A stretch of DNA of 64,000 nt, from positions 310,001 through 374,000 of the forward strand of contig JADJKB010000003.1 in assembly GCA_016706225.1 (NCBI GenBank), given 5' to 3'. Under the pieces are notes generated by a model. That model was not told the DNA's origin, made no database searches, and was given only the letters and a program-made list of their open reading frames with translations. A program made the position numbers and the translations under genes. Positions 17,131 to 29,092 of the stretch are shown one piece after another. The stretch comes from Myxococcales bacterium. Its GTDB lineage: Bacteria > Myxococcota_A > Polyangia > Polyangiales > Polyangiaceae. How positions within the stretch are numbered: the stretch's first letter is position 1; the number at the start of each line of letters is the position of its first letter.

Positions 17131-17159
17131 TTTACATTTCCTGCGGACCGCCCCATAAA
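17131..17159 (+). promoter_or_regulatory. Promoter for the alternative complex III operon
   Basis: TTTACA (17131-17136) and CATAAA (17154-17159) with a 17-bp spacer: five of six and four of six consensus matches. It sits in an otherwise gene-free 401-bp stretch (17050-17450) between the Crp/Fnr gene and actA and would give a leader of about 285 nt. The remaining leader shows no ORF I trust, no Fnr-like palindrome and no obvious terminator. Confidence 0.6.
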
Positions 17160-17450
17160 CCGCGCGACAGCACCAAGGCCAAGACTGTTTCGTCGTGAAC
17201 CCCGTCGCCCGAGGGCGCGGGTCGAGCTGGACGGATCAGGCGGTAGGTTGTTGCCTCGGCGTGGGGCCGAGCGGTCTCGCGTCTCGGTCCGCGCCGACAG
17301 CCGTCATTTCCGACGGCCCTGCCGAGCGAAGTTCGGTGTCTCTTCTGTCGCCTTCCATGCCCGCCTCGTGGTACCGGGGTGCGCCCGATCACCTCCCCGC
17401 CTGGGGCCACGCTGTGCGCGGCCTGGGCGAACCAGCTCAGGGTCGAAGCG

Positions 17451-18082
17451 ATGAAGCCATTCACGTTCCCGCGATGGGCAAACAAAACCCGGCAAGTGGC
17501 CGGCGTCGTACTCGGTGTTGCCCCGGTCTATCTGATCTTCGCGGTGTGGTTCGGGTTTTCCCCGAAGACCACCGATATCGGATACCAGCCAAAACAGCCC
17601 GTTCCGTACAGCCACGCATTACATGCCGGCCAGCTCGGCATCGACTGCCGGTACTGCCACAACACGGTGGACCAGGCCGCGCACGCCGCGACGCCCCCGA
17701 CCGAGACCTGCATGAACTGTCATGCACGGATCTGGGCCACCAGCCCCAAGCTCGAGGCCATCCGCGAGAGCTTCAAGACGAACAAGCCGGTCGAGTGGAC
17801 CAAGGTCCACGATCTGCCCGACTACGTCTACTTCAACCACAGCGCGCACGTGACTCGGGGCGTGGGCTGCGTGAGCTGCCACGGCCGCGTCGACCAGATG
17901 GAAGTAGTGCACCAGGTGCAGACACTGGCCATGGGCTGGTGCCTCGAGTGTCACCGGGCGCCCGAAAAGAACCTCCGGCCACCGGAACAGGCGACGAACA
18001 TGACGTGGACGCAACCCAGCCCAGCGTTCGGCGCGGAGTTCCGCAAGGCGAACAACATCAACCCCCCCGAGGACTGCTCCAC

Positions 18083-18095
<13 letters not shown>
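17451..18095 (+). CDS. actA: Alternative complex III subunit ActA, pentahaem cytochrome c
   Basis: A 214-residue membrane-anchored multihaem cytochrome of the quinol:electron acceptor oxidoreductase that replaces the bc1 complex. The ATG at 17451 opens MKPFTFPRWA, with one anchor helix at about residues 17-37. Five CxxCH haem sites: CRYCH 66-70, CMNCH 87-91, CVSCH 140-144, CLECH 164-168, CSTCH 209-213. Extra His residues between the sites are candidate distal ligands. Five haems is the usual ActA count. It is first in the operon and overlaps actB by 13 nt, implying translational coupling. The longer in-frame start at 17379 would add a non-conserved stretch. Confidence 0.95.
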
Positions 18096-21139
<3,044 letters not shown>

Positions 21140-21142
21140 GCC

Positions 21143-22516
21143 ATGGCCCAAGCCACCGCCATCAACCCGTTCGACGCCGCCCCCGAGGGCCCGAATGCGT
21201 TCGCTCAAATTACCGACAACGTCGCCAGGGTCGCGGAGCTCGAGAAGCCACCCCGCGGCTGGTACATCGCGTTCGGCATCGCGCTGACGCTGCTCAGCAT
21301 CTTCGGCGTGAGCGTGGGTTGGCTGTTCTGGACCGGCATCGGCGTATTCGGAAACATGAACCCGGTCTTCTGGGCCATGCCGATCGTGAACTTCGTGTTC
21401 TGGGTCGGCATTGGTCACGCCGGCACGCTGATCAGCGCCATCTTGTATCTGCTGCGCCAGAACTGGCGCACGGCGATCAACCGCTTCGCCGAGGCCATGA
21501 CCATCTTCGCCGTCATCTGCGCCGGCATCTTCCCGGGACTGCACGTCGGACGCCCGTGGCTGCCTTACTGGATGTTCCCACTGCCGAACCAGATGAGCAT
21601 GTGGCCCCAGTTTCGCAGCCCGCTGGAGTGGGACGTGTTCGCGGTCGGCACCTACTTCACGGTCTCGACGCTGTTCTGGTACATGGGCATGATCCCCGAT
21701 TTCGGGACCTTTCGTGACCGCGCCACGAGCAAGTATCGGCGGCTCGCCTACGGGGTACTCGCGATGGGCTGGCGAGGCTCGAGCCGCCAGTGGCACCGCT
21801 ACGAGCGGGCCTACCTGATCCTCGCGGCGCTCGCGACTCCGCTCGTGCTCAGCGTGCACAGCGTCGTCTCCTTCGACTTCGCCACGGCGCAGATCCCCGG
21901 CTGGCACGCGACCATCTTCCCGCCGTACTTCGTCGCAGGCGCGATCTTCGGCGGGTTTGCCATGGTGGTCACCCTGGCCGTGCCGGCTCGCCAGTTCTTC
22001 GGGCTCAAGCGCATCATCACCATCGGGCACCTCGAGCTGATGGCCAAGATCATCATGGCGACGGGCATGATGGTTGGATACGCCTACTCGATGGAGTTCT
22101 TCATCGCCTGGTACAGCGGAAGTGAATACGAGATGTTCACCTTCGTGAACCGGGCGTTCGGGCCTTACGCCTGGTCGTACTGGTGCATGATCTTCTGCAA
22201 CGTCGTCAGCCCCCAGGTGTTCTGGTCGAAGAAGATGCGCACCAACCCCTGGGTCATTCTGGTGGTCGGCATCATCGTCAACATCGGCATGTGGTTCGAG
22301 CGCTTCGTGATCGTGATCACCAGCCTCTCGCGGGACTTCCTGCCGTCCAGCTGGGGGTATTACACGCCGACGGTGTGGGACTTCAGCCTCCTGGCCGGCA
22401 GCTTCGGCCTGTTCTTCACCCTCTTCCTGCTGTTCTGCCGTTACCTGCCCATGGTTGCCATGTCCGAGGTGAAGGCATTCCACCCCTCCGCGCACGCGCA
22501 CGGGGACGACCACTGA
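21143..22516 (+). CDS. actC: Alternative complex III subunit ActC, NrfD/PsrC-like quinol-binding protein
   Basis: A 457-residue integral membrane protein with about ten helices, the usual NrfD-like build of ActC. Recognisable family stretches: FWVGIGHAGTLISAILYLLR, NRFAEAMTIFAVICAGIFPG, HVGRPWLPYW, VLSVHSVVSFDFA, and GWHATIFPPYFVAGAIF. It binds quinol near the periplasmic side. It is 3 nt after actB and 10 nt before the actD-actE fusion. ActF, the paralogous membrane subunit, is encoded two genes later. The His-rich C-terminal tail (AHAHGDDH) is a small local feature. Confidence 0.95.
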   Translation: MAQATAINPFDAAPEGPNAFAQITDNVARVAELEKPPRGWYIAFGIALTLLSIFGVSVGWLFWTGIGVFGNMNPVFWAMPIVNFVFWVGIGHAGTLISAILYLLRQNWRTAINRFAEAMTIFAVICAGIFPGLHVGRPWLPYWMFPLPNQMSMWPQFRSPLEWDVFAVGTYFTVSTLFWYMGMIPDFGTFRDRATSKYRRLAYGVLAMGWRGSSRQWHRYERAYLILAALATPLVLSVHSVVSFDFATAQIPGWHATIFPPYFVAGAIFGGFAMVVTLAVPARQFFGLKRIITIGHLELMAKIIMATGMMVGYAYSMEFFIAWYSGSEYEMFTFVNRAFGPYAWSYWCMIFCNVVSPQVFWSKKMRTNPWVILVVGIIVNIGMWFERFVIVITSLSRDFLPSSWGYYTPTVWDFSLLAGSFGLFFTLFLLFCRYLPMVAMSEVKAFHPSAHAHGDDH

Positions 22517-22526
22517 GGGCAAGGCC

Positions 22527-23771
22527 ATGAGCGACGAAAACAAGGACACGACGCCTTCGGACGCCCCGGTCAGTCAGGGCCCGTTGCACGGCTTGCTCGC
22601 CGAGTACGAGCATCCCCACCAGCTGGTCGCGGCCTGCAAGAAGGTCCGCGACGCGGGCTACGAGAAGTGGGACACGTACACTCCGTTCCCGGTCCACGGC
22701 ATCGACAAGGCCATGGGCATCAAGATGACCAGCCTGCCGTGGTTGGTGCTGATCGCCGCCCTGATCGGGCTGACGACGGCCATCACGCTGCAGTGGTGGA
22801 CCAACGCCCTCGACTATCGCTTCATCTCCAGCGGCAAGCCGATGTGGAGCATCCCGGCCAACGTGCCGATCTACTTCGAGCTCACGGTGCTCTTCAGCGC
22901 GTTCGCGGCGTTGTTCGGCATGCTGGCGCTGAACAACCTGCCGGAGCCGTCGCACCCCCTCGACCACAAGCGCAAGTTCGACAAAGCGACGGACGACCGT
23001 TTTTTCCTCTACATCGAGTGTGCCGACGAGCTGTTCGACGCGACGGACACCCGCGCGCTGCTCGAGTCGTCGCACCCCGCATCGCTCGACGAAGTGAACG
23101 AGGATCACTCCACCTCGGACCGTATCCCTCCGGCCATCATCCGGACGCTGATCATCGCAGGCGCCGCCGCGCTGATTCCGCTAGCTGTGTTCGCCAAGAT
23201 GCGCACGAGTAAGTCGACGGATACACGCATCCACGCCATGGGTGACATGGACTGGCAGGCCAAGTTCAAGGTGCAGCAGCCCAACCCGCTGTTCCCTGAC
23301 AACATGGCGATGCGTGCACCGGAGCCCGGCACCGTGGCCATGGGCGACCCGGTCGACGACGAGCATTTCTCGACCGGCAAGCTCGATGGCCAGTTCACCC
23401 GAACGTTTCCCCAGAACTTCAAGCTGGACGACGCCGCGATGGCGCGCGGTAAACAGCGCTTCGAGATCTTCTGCGCACCGTGCCACGGCCAGAGCGGCAA
23501 CGGCGACGGAATGGTCGCACAGCGTGCGAACACGCTGGCCGAGGGCACGTGGGTCCCGCCGACCAACCTCGGCCTCGAGTACCTGCGGCTGATGCCGGTC
23601 GGTCAGCTCTTCGACTCCATCACGCACGGCGTGCGGAACATGCCGCCGTACGCATCGCAGATCGCTCCGCAAGACCGCTGGGCCGTCATCCTCTACCTGC
23701 GGGCGCTGCAAAAGAGCAAAGGCGCCCCCGTCACCGAGCTCAACGACGCCGAGCGCGCCGCCCTGAAGTGA
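22527..23771 (+). CDS. Alternative complex III ActD-ActE fusion: DUF3341 membrane protein plus monohaem cytochrome c
   Basis: A 414-residue fusion of two subunits that are usually separate. Residues about 20-175 are ActD (DUF3341): LLAEYEHPHQLVAACKKVRD, WDTYTPFPVHGIDKAMG, helices at about 70-90 and 113-133, then LPEPSHPLDHKRKFDKATDD. After a charged linker a third helix at about 207-227 starts the ActE part, with NPLFPDNMAMRAPEPGTVA and the haem site CAPCH at 316-320, distal Met probably in the MPPYA segment. No stop or frameshift interrupts it. Fusion fixes one ActE per ActD. Ribosome site GAGGGCAAGG lies directly upstream. Confidence 0.92.
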   Translation: MSDENKDTTPSDAPVSQGPLHGLLAEYEHPHQLVAACKKVRDAGYEKWDTYTPFPVHGIDKAMGIKMTSLPWLVLIAALIGLTTAITLQWWTNALDYRFISSGKPMWSIPANVPIYFELTVLFSAFAALFGMLALNNLPEPSHPLDHKRKFDKATDDRFFLYIECADELFDATDTRALLESSHPASLDEVNEDHSTSDRIPPAIIRTLIIAGAAALIPLAVFAKMRTSKSTDTRIHAMGDMDWQAKFKVQQPNPLFPDNMAMRAPEPGTVAMGDPVDDEHFSTGKLDGQFTRTFPQNFKLDDAAMARGKQRFEIFCAPCHGQSGNGDGMVAQRANTLAEGTWVPPTNLGLEYLRLMPVGQLFDSITHGVRNMPPYASQIAPQDRWAVILYLRALQKSKGAPVTELNDAERAALK

Positions 23772-23785
23772 GAGAGAGCCCTCAT

Positions 23786-25018
23786 ATGGCCACAGCAAAC
23801 AAGCAAGCCAAGGAAGAGAGCTTCGGCGACAACATCCGCATGGATGGGCTGGCGCAGAAGGTGATGCAGACCGCCGGCGGTGTGGGCGTGCTCGCGCTCG
23901 CGGTGAGCGCGGGTCTCGGATTCGCGGGCGGTCAGAAGACCGAGTTCATGCATGCGTATCTGGTGGCCTTCGCCTGGATCCTGAGCATCGGGCTCGGTGC
24001 GCTGTGGTGGGTCACCCTGCAGCACCTGGTCAACGCCAAGTGGAGCATCGTGCTCCGGCGGGTCGGAGAGCTGCTGGCGTCGAACATGCCGCTCTTGTTC
24101 GTGCTGTCACTCCCCATCGTGATCCCGATGCTGATGGGCGACACCACGCTCTACATCTGGGCGGACGCCCACAAGATGCATGCGGACCACATGCTGCACA
24201 AGAAGGCCGCCTACCTGAACATGGGCTTCTTCGGCGTGCGGCTGGTGATCTACTTCGGATTCTGGTCGCTGCTCTCGCGCTTCTTTTTCAAGAAGAGCCT
24301 GGAGCAAGACAAGACCGGCGCCCCGGAGATCCGCTCGAAGCTCCAGGGAGTGTCGGCCCCGAGCATGATCCTGCTCGCCCTCACGCTGACGTTTGCGTCA
24401 ATCGACTTCCTGATGACGCTCGAGCCCAAGTGGTACTCGACCATCTTCGGGGTCTATTACTTCGCGGGCGCGGTGGTCAGCTTCCACTCGTTCTTGGCCC
24501 TGACGACCATGTGGCTCCAGAAGAACGGGCGCCTCGCCAAGAGCGTGACGACCGAGCACTTCCACGACATCGGCAAGATGATGTTCGCCTTCACGGTCTT
24601 CTGGGCCTACATCGCCTTCAGCCAGTTCATGCTGATCTGGTACGCGAACATGCCGGAAGAGACCGAGTGGTACCACATCCGGTCCCACGAACCGTGGGGC
24701 GCCGTCTCGTACGCGATGATCGGCCTGAACTTCGTGGTTCCGTTCTTCGGGCTGCTCTCACGACACGTGAAGCGCAACCGCAAAGCGCTGGGCTTCTGGG
24801 CGGTCTGGATCCTGGTCGTGCACTGGTTGGACATGTTCTGGTTGGTCAAGCCGCACATGCACACCGAGAGTCTTCCCTTCAGCATCCTGGACATCACCTG
24901 CACCGTGGGTGTGCTCGGCCTGTTCATCGCCGGCGCGGCCTTCAGCTCACAGAAGGTCAACCTGGTCCCCGTCAAGGATCCGCGACTGGAAAAGTCGCTG
25001 GCGTTCGAGAATTTCTGA
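23786..25018 (+). CDS. actF: Alternative complex III subunit ActF, NrfD-like membrane protein
   Basis: A 410-residue membrane protein with about ten helices, the second NrfD-like subunit of the complex. The ATG at 23786 has GAGAGAG upstream; the frame extends back over the end of the preceding gene without support. Typical stretches: WWVTLQHLVNAKWSIVLRRV, LYIWADAHKMHADHMLHKKA, FASIDFLMTLEPKWYSTIFG, and HWLDMFWLVKPHMH. ActF lies beside ActC in known structures and has been proposed to take part in proton movement. It is 14 nt after the ActDE fusion and 24 nt before the 170-aa protein. Confidence 0.94.
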   Translation: MATANKQAKEESFGDNIRMDGLAQKVMQTAGGVGVLALAVSAGLGFAGGQKTEFMHAYLVAFAWILSIGLGALWWVTLQHLVNAKWSIVLRRVGELLASNMPLLFVLSLPIVIPMLMGDTTLYIWADAHKMHADHMLHKKAAYLNMGFFGVRLVIYFGFWSLLSRFFFKKSLEQDKTGAPEIRSKLQGVSAPSMILLALTLTFASIDFLMTLEPKWYSTIFGVYYFAGAVVSFHSFLALTTMWLQKNGRLAKSVTTEHFHDIGKMMFAFTVFWAYIAFSQFMLIWYANMPEETEWYHIRSHEPWGAVSYAMIGLNFVVPFFGLLSRHVKRNRKALGFWAVWILVVHWLDMFWLVKPHMHTESLPFSILDITCTVGVLGLFIAGAAFSSQKVNLVPVKDPRLEKSLAFENF

Positions 25019-25042
25019 TTGGCGCTCGGGAGTAACAAACGC

Positions 25043-25555
25043 ATGGCAACCGAGAAAACCAAGAAACAAGGCAGTCTGGTCGGTGCAGTCGTCGTGGCCG
25101 TCGGCCTCGTCGGCGTCGCCGGCTGGCTCACCGCCACCGCCTTGGCGGCGCACGCCGCCGACGTGAAGGCCGGCGAAGCAAGTGTGGATCTCGAGCGTCC
25201 GGCCAAGGACCTGAAGTTCCAGCAGCAAGGCGAGCTCGTGGCGCCCGTCGCCTGGGCCGACAAGGCCAAGGGCACCGCCACGGTCCCGGTCGCGCGAGCC
25301 ATGGATATCGTCGTCAAGACGCTGCAAGAGAACCCGGCCGCCGCGACCCCCGCCCCGCCCCCACCGCCGGAGCCCGCGGCCGACGCCGATGCTGGCGCGG
25401 ACGCAGCCGACGGCGAAGGAGCGCCAGACGCGGCTCCGACAACGACGGACGCGGCCACCTCCGACACGGACGCTGGTGCCCCCGAGCCGAAGAAGCTGCC
25501 GCTCTCGCCGCCCCCGACCCAGCCAGTCGTTCCGCCAACGCCACCCGCGCCTTGA
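25043..25555 (+). CDS. Membrane-anchored Ala/Pro-rich protein closing the ActABCDEF operon
   Basis: A 170-residue protein from the ATG at 25043 with GGGAG 10 nt upstream. One helix at about residues 13-36 anchors it with a periplasmic domain: residues 40-95 are ordinary sequence (LERPAKDLKFQQQGELVAPV, then VPVARAMDIVVKTLQEN), and the rest is Pro/Ala/Asp-rich and low-complexity. The PVARAM helix may be a contact or assembly element; I know it only as a recurring sequence near respiratory genes and cannot assign a function. Position at the end of the act operon suggests a role in the complex III/oxidase assembly. A hairpin follows at 25599. Confidence 0.65.
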   Translation: MATEKTKKQGSLVGAVVVAVGLVGVAGWLTATALAAHAADVKAGEASVDLERPAKDLKFQQQGELVAPVAWADKAKGTATVPVARAMDIVVKTLQENPAAATPAPPPPPEPAADADAGADAADGEGAPDAAPTTTDAATSDTDAGAPEPKKLPLSPPPTQPVVPPTPPAP

Positions 25556-25860
25556 AACGCCAGCGCTGCGCGGTATCCAGACACACACGTCCGCATCCGG
25601 ACAAACCACGAGTTTGTCCCGCGGGGCCGCCTGGAGCTCTGGCCAAGTCGAACGCCAGATTTGTGCGTACGCAACGGGTTCCGTGGCCGGCGTTCGCGGC
25701 GTGAACGTCGTGCCCGATGCGCGACCGTGTGAAATGGGCACAGTCGCTTGCCCACATCGCCCCCAAGCAACCACGAAAGTGTGCCGTTTCGGGTGAATTT
25801 CATATTGAAGACCCCACTGCTTGCTGTAGCTTCTGGCCGAACAAGATGCGGAGTGCAGAG
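25556..25860. other. Gene-free gap between the complex III and oxidase operons
   Basis: A 305-bp stretch without a supportable gene. It holds the hairpin at 25599-25619, and near its end a drop in GC with TTGAAG (25805-25810) and a weak -10-like TAGCTT 16 bp later, a possible promoter for the oxidase operon. A short dyad TTCA-TAT-TGAA overlaps that -35. In-frame extension of the next gene through here has no protein-like composition. Confidence 0.5.
25599..25619 (+). terminator. Hairpin after the complex III operon
   Basis: Perfect 8-bp stem GGACAAAC / GTTTGTCC with a CACGA loop, 44 nt after the stop of the last act-operon gene. No T tract follows, so it may be an RNA-processing or partial termination point that separates expression of the two respiratory modules. 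Confidence 0.5.
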
Positions 25861-26526
25861 ATGACGAGACGTCGCGGATCTCTAACGGCGATCCGAGCAT
25901 TCGCCCTGGCCGCGGCCACGCTGTTTGCGGCGCTGCCGCTCGCGGGCTGTGACCAGGCGCCGGCCGGCGGAACGGCGTCGGGCGCAGAGATCTATCAGCT
26001 CTGCACCCAGTGCCACGGGCCGCACGGTCTTGGTAATCCGTCCGCCAATACGCCGGCCATCGGGGGGTTGCCTGCCTGGTACGTCGAGGCCCAGCTGCTC
26101 AAGTTCCGCAGTGGTCAGCGCGGCACGCATCCGGACGACCTGACCGGCATGCAGATGCGCCCCATCGCCAGGTCGCTCATGAACGACGTCGATGTAAAGA
26201 CCATCGCCGAGTACGTAGCCACAATGCCGCGCTACCGGCCCGTGGCGCGACTCGAAGGTGCGGACCCGGCCCGTGGCGCCGCGCTGTTCAAGCCTTGTCA
26301 GGCGTGTCACGGGATGTCGGGTGAGGGCAACGAGGCGACCAAGGCGCCGCCGCTGCAAGCCCAGAGCGACTGGTACATTGCACGTCAGCTCATGCATTTC
26401 CGCGCTGGGATCCGCGGTACCCATCCAGAAGACGCCACCGGCGGAATGATGCGACCCCAGGCCGTCATGCTGCCGGACGATCAGGCGACCAAAGACATCG
26501 CGGCGTTCATCGCGCAGGCCAAGTGA
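25861..26526 (+). CDS. Dihaem cytochrome c lipoprotein
   Basis: A 221-residue electron carrier. The ATG at 25861 has GGAG 7 nt upstream; ATGs at 25846 and 25717 are in frame but less supported. Lipobox LPLAGC with Cys30. Two cytochrome c domains: CTQCH at 48-52 and CQACH at 146-150, each followed by a conserved YVEAQLLKFRSGQRGTH-type helix (YIARQLMHFRAGIRGTH in the second) and a Met-rich segment (MQMRP, MMRPQ) that supplies the distal ligand. The two halves are clear internal duplicates, as in cytochrome c4. Since subunit II of the oxidase lacks a fused cytochrome domain, this protein is the likely donor to CuA. Confidence 0.92.
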   Translation: MTRRRGSLTAIRAFALAAATLFAALPLAGCDQAPAGGTASGAEIYQLCTQCHGPHGLGNPSANTPAIGGLPAWYVEAQLLKFRSGQRGTHPDDLTGMQMRPIARSLMNDVDVKTIAEYVATMPRYRPVARLEGADPARGAALFKPCQACHGMSGEGNEATKAPPLQAQSDWYIARQLMHFRAGIRGTHPEDATGGMMRPQAVMLPDDQATKDIAAFIAQAK

Positions 26527-26535
26527 GGAACCAGC

Positions 26536-26691
26536 ATGGCAAAAGACATGAGCGTGGAGCAGCTCGCGAAGTGGACGTTCTGGCTCACGATAGGCGGCTG
26601 CGCGGCCTACATCCTCGCGGTGGCGCTGTTCATCCTGAACGCGGAGCCCAGCTCGACCCCCGAAACTCCGGAGAGCGGTCACCATGATTGA
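26536..26691 (+). CDS. 51-aa single-pass membrane protein before oxidase subunit II
   Basis: A short gene easily missed by length cut-offs. The ATG at 26536 has a GAGGAA ribosome site 10 nt upstream. Residues 1-12 are polar (MAKDMSVEQLAKW), residues 13-34 form one helix (FWLTIGGCAAYILAVALF), and the tail is Ser/Pro/Glu-rich ending in HHD. The stop overlaps the start of coxB by 8 nt, implying coupling. Codon use matches the neighbours. It may be a small accessory subunit or assembly factor of the oxidase, which is inference from position; no homology is recognised. Confidence 0.7.
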   Translation: MAKDMSVEQLAKWTFWLTIGGCAAYILAVALFILNAEPSSTPETPESGHHD

Positions 26692-27376
26692 ATGGCTCAT
26701 CCCCCAGGCCTCGAGCTATGCGCCCGAGATCGACAACCTGATCACCTTGATCGCGGTCTTGGTCGGCTTCTGGTTCATCGTCGCCGAGGGAGTGCTCTTT
26801 TACTTCATCTTCAAGTTCCGGGAGAAACCAGGGCGGAAGTCGCTGTACATCACCGGCGAGAAGAAGGAGGAGATGAAGTGGGTGAGCTATCCCCACTACG
26901 CGATCCTCGTGTGCGACGTGTTGGTCATCGTCTTTGCCATCAAGGCCTGGGTCCTGGTCAAACAAACCATGCCGCCCGCCGACGAGAAGGTGAACATCAT
27001 CTCGCAGCAGTGGGCGTGGTCCTTCGAGCACCCGGGGCCAGACGGCAAGCTCGGAAATGACGACGACATCCGGATGTCGGATGAGCTCCACGTCGAGGTC
27101 GGCAAGACCTATCACTTCAACCTGGTCAGCCGTGACGTGCTCCACAGCTTCAGCGTGCCGGTCTTCCGCCTGAAACAAGACGCAGTCCCGGGCCGCATCA
27201 TCATGGGTTGGTTCAAGCCGACCAAGACCGGATCCTTCGACATCCAGTGCGCCGAGATCTGCGGCGTCGGACACGGGCTCATGCCAGCCAAGATCGTCGT
27301 CGAATCACCCGCGGCGCACGCCGCTTGGGTCACCGAGCAGTCCCAACGGCGGCTCGCCAGTGCCAAGGCCAACTGA
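26684..27376 (+). CDS. Heme-copper oxidase subunit II (CuA)
   Basis: A 230-residue subunit that takes electrons from cytochrome c at the dinuclear CuA centre. Two N-terminal helices (about 18-44 and 72-93), then the cupredoxin domain. CuA ligands: His154 (DVLHSFSVP), Cys189, Glu191, Cys193, His197 and Met200 (CAEICGVGHGLM). The aromatic QQWAWSF electron-entry stretch is present. It ends about 20 residues after the copper domain, so there is no fused cytochrome c as in caa3 enzymes; the separate dihaem protein upstream probably fills that role. Gap to subunit I is 3 nt. Confidence 0.95.
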   Translation: MIEWLIPQASSYAPEIDNLITLIAVLVGFWFIVAEGVLFYFIFKFREKPGRKSLYITGEKKEEMKWVSYPHYAILVCDVLVIVFAIKAWVLVKQTMPPADEKVNIISQQWAWSFEHPGPDGKLGNDDDIRMSDELHVEVGKTYHFNLVSRDVLHSFSVPVFRLKQDAVPGRIIMGWFKPTKTGSFDIQCAEICGVGHGLMPAKIVVESPAAHAAWVTEQSQRRLASAKAN

Positions 27377-27379
27377 GTC

Positions 27380-29092
27380 ATGAGTCACGACCACGCGCAC
27401 CACGAAGAAGGCTTCATCAAGAAGTACTTCTGGTCGACCGATCACAAGATGATCGGCTTCCAGTACATGTTCACCGGCATGGCCATGGCCGTCCTGGGCG
27501 GTTTTTTCGCCTACGCCTTCCGCATGCAGCTCGGTTTCCCGGGCAAAGCCGTGCCGGGTTTCGGCGTCGTCTCCCCGAACGAGTACAACGCCCTGGTCAC
27601 GAACCACGGCACCATCATGATCTTCTGGGTGGCGATGCCGGTGCTGATCGCCGCCTTCGGGAACTTCCTGATCCCGCTGATGATCGGCTGCGACGACATG
27701 GTGTTCCCGCGGCTGAATCGCCTGAGCTACCAGATCTTCCTGATCAGCGCCCTGGTGCTCCTGGCATCGTTCATCGTTCCCGGCGGCGGTTTCGGAGGCG
27801 CCTGGACCGCGTACCCCCCGCTCTCGGCCAAGCACCAGTACAACCTCACGCCGGCCGGATCTTCGCTGTGGTTGATCGCCGTGGCGCTCGAGTTCGTCGC
27901 CTTCCTGATGGGCGGCATCAACTTCGTGACGACCGTGATGAACTCACGGGCTCCGGGCATGAAGTGGTCGGACATCCCGGTCGTGATCTGGATGATCGCC
28001 CTCGCAAGCATCATCTTCATGGCCTCGGTCGGACCGCTGGTCGCCGGCGCCGTCATGCTGCTCTTCGATCAGCAGCTCGGCACCGCCTTCTTCGACCCCA
28101 GCAAGGGCGGGGACCCGATCCTGTGGCAGCACCTGTTCTGGTTCTTCGGTCATCCCGAGGTGTACGTCGTGCTCTTGCCGGCGGTCGGCATCGTCATCGA
28201 CGTGATTGCGGTCTTCTCCCGCAAGAAGGTGTTTGCCTACAAGACCGTGCTCTACACGGCCTTTGCCACCGGCATCCTGAGCTTCTTCGTGTGGGCGCAT
28301 CACCAGTTCATCGCCGGCATCGACCCGCGCATGGCCAACGTGTTCACCGTCACGACCGTGCTCATCTCGGTGCCGATCGCCGAGATGATGTTCGTGATCA
28401 TCGCCACGCTCTACGGCGGATCGATTCGGCTGACGACCCCGATGCTCTGGGCTCTGGCCTTCGTGGCAGAGTTCCTGATCGGCGGCGTGACGGGCATCTT
28501 CCTTGGCGCCAGCGGTTCGGACATCTACTTCCACGACACCTATTTCGTGCTCGCGCATTTCCACTACACGTTCGTCCCCATCGCCATCATCGGCACCTTC
28601 GCCGGCATCACCTTCTGGTTCCCGAAGATGTTCGGGAAGATGCTCGACGAAAGGCTCGGGAAACTGCATTTTTGGGTGACGATCATTGCGTTCAACTTCA
28701 TCTTCATCCCGCTCTTCATCACCGGCTCGGCGGGTGACCACCGACGCATCTTCGACTACCGCCTGTTCCCGGAGCTCATGCGACCGGAGATGCAAAATCT
28801 CCGTACGCTCGCCACCGTTGCGACGGTGGCCATGTTCGCCGGACAGCTGATCTTCCTGTACAACTTCGCCAAGAGCATCAGGTCCGGCAAAAAGGCGGGC
28901 AAGAACCCGTGGAACTCCGCGACGCTCGAGTGGACGGCTGAGTCGCCGCCGCCGCACGGGAACTTCCCGGTCCTGCCCACGGTGTATCGCGGGCCGTACG
29001 AGTACGCGTACCCCGGGCGCGAGCAGGACTTCTGGCCACAGAACGAACCGCCGGAGGGCGAGGAAACGCCGGCCGAGGAGGCTGCCGAATGA
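27380..29092 (+). CDS. Heme-copper oxidase subunit I (catalytic, A-type)
   Basis: A 570-residue catalytic subunit that reduces O2 to water and pumps protons, with 12 predicted helices. Haem and copper ligands: His76 (TNHGTIMIFW, haem a), His258 with the cross-linking Tyr262 (GHPEVYV), His307 and His308 (WAHHQF, CuB), and His393 and His395 (LAHFHYT, haem a3 and a). Glu260 in GHPEVY marks the A1 class, which uses this Glu in the D-channel. AAFGNFLIPLMIG and MVFPRLNRLSYQIF also match the family. The C-terminus carries a 40-residue acidic tail (EEAAE). The stop overlaps the subunit III start by 4 nt. Confidence 0.96.
   Translation: MSHDHAHHEEGFIKKYFWSTDHKMIGFQYMFTGMAMAVLGGFFAYAFRMQLGFPGKAVPGFGVVSPNEYNALVTNHGTIMIFWVAMPVLIAAFGNFLIPLMIGCDDMVFPRLNRLSYQIFLISALVLLASFIVPGGGFGGAWTAYPPLSAKHQYNLTPAGSSLWLIAVALEFVAFLMGGINFVTTVMNSRAPGMKWSDIPVVIWMIALASIIFMASVGPLVAGAVMLLFDQQLGTAFFDPSKGGDPILWQHLFWFFGHPEVYVVLLPAVGIVIDVIAVFSRKKVFAYKTVLYTAFATGILSFFVWAHHQFIAGIDPRMANVFTVTTVLISVPIAEMMFVIIATLYGGSIRLTTPMLWALAFVAEFLIGGVTGIFLGASGSDIYFHDTYFVLAHFHYTFVPIAIIGTFAGITFWFPKMFGKMLDERLGKLHFWVTIIAFNFIFIPLFITGSAGDHRRIFDYRLFPELMRPEMQNLRTLATVATVAMFAGQLIFLYNFAKSIRSGKKAGKNPWNSATLEWTAESPPPHGNFPVLPTVYRGPYEYAYPGREQDFWPQNEPPEGEETPAEEAAE

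Noticed and set aside
17195..18082. Long upstream extension of the actB frame overlapping actA
   Set aside because: The residues before the ATG at 18083 are out-of-frame readings of actA, whose five CxxCH sites prove the other frame. The ActB family start fits the later ATG.
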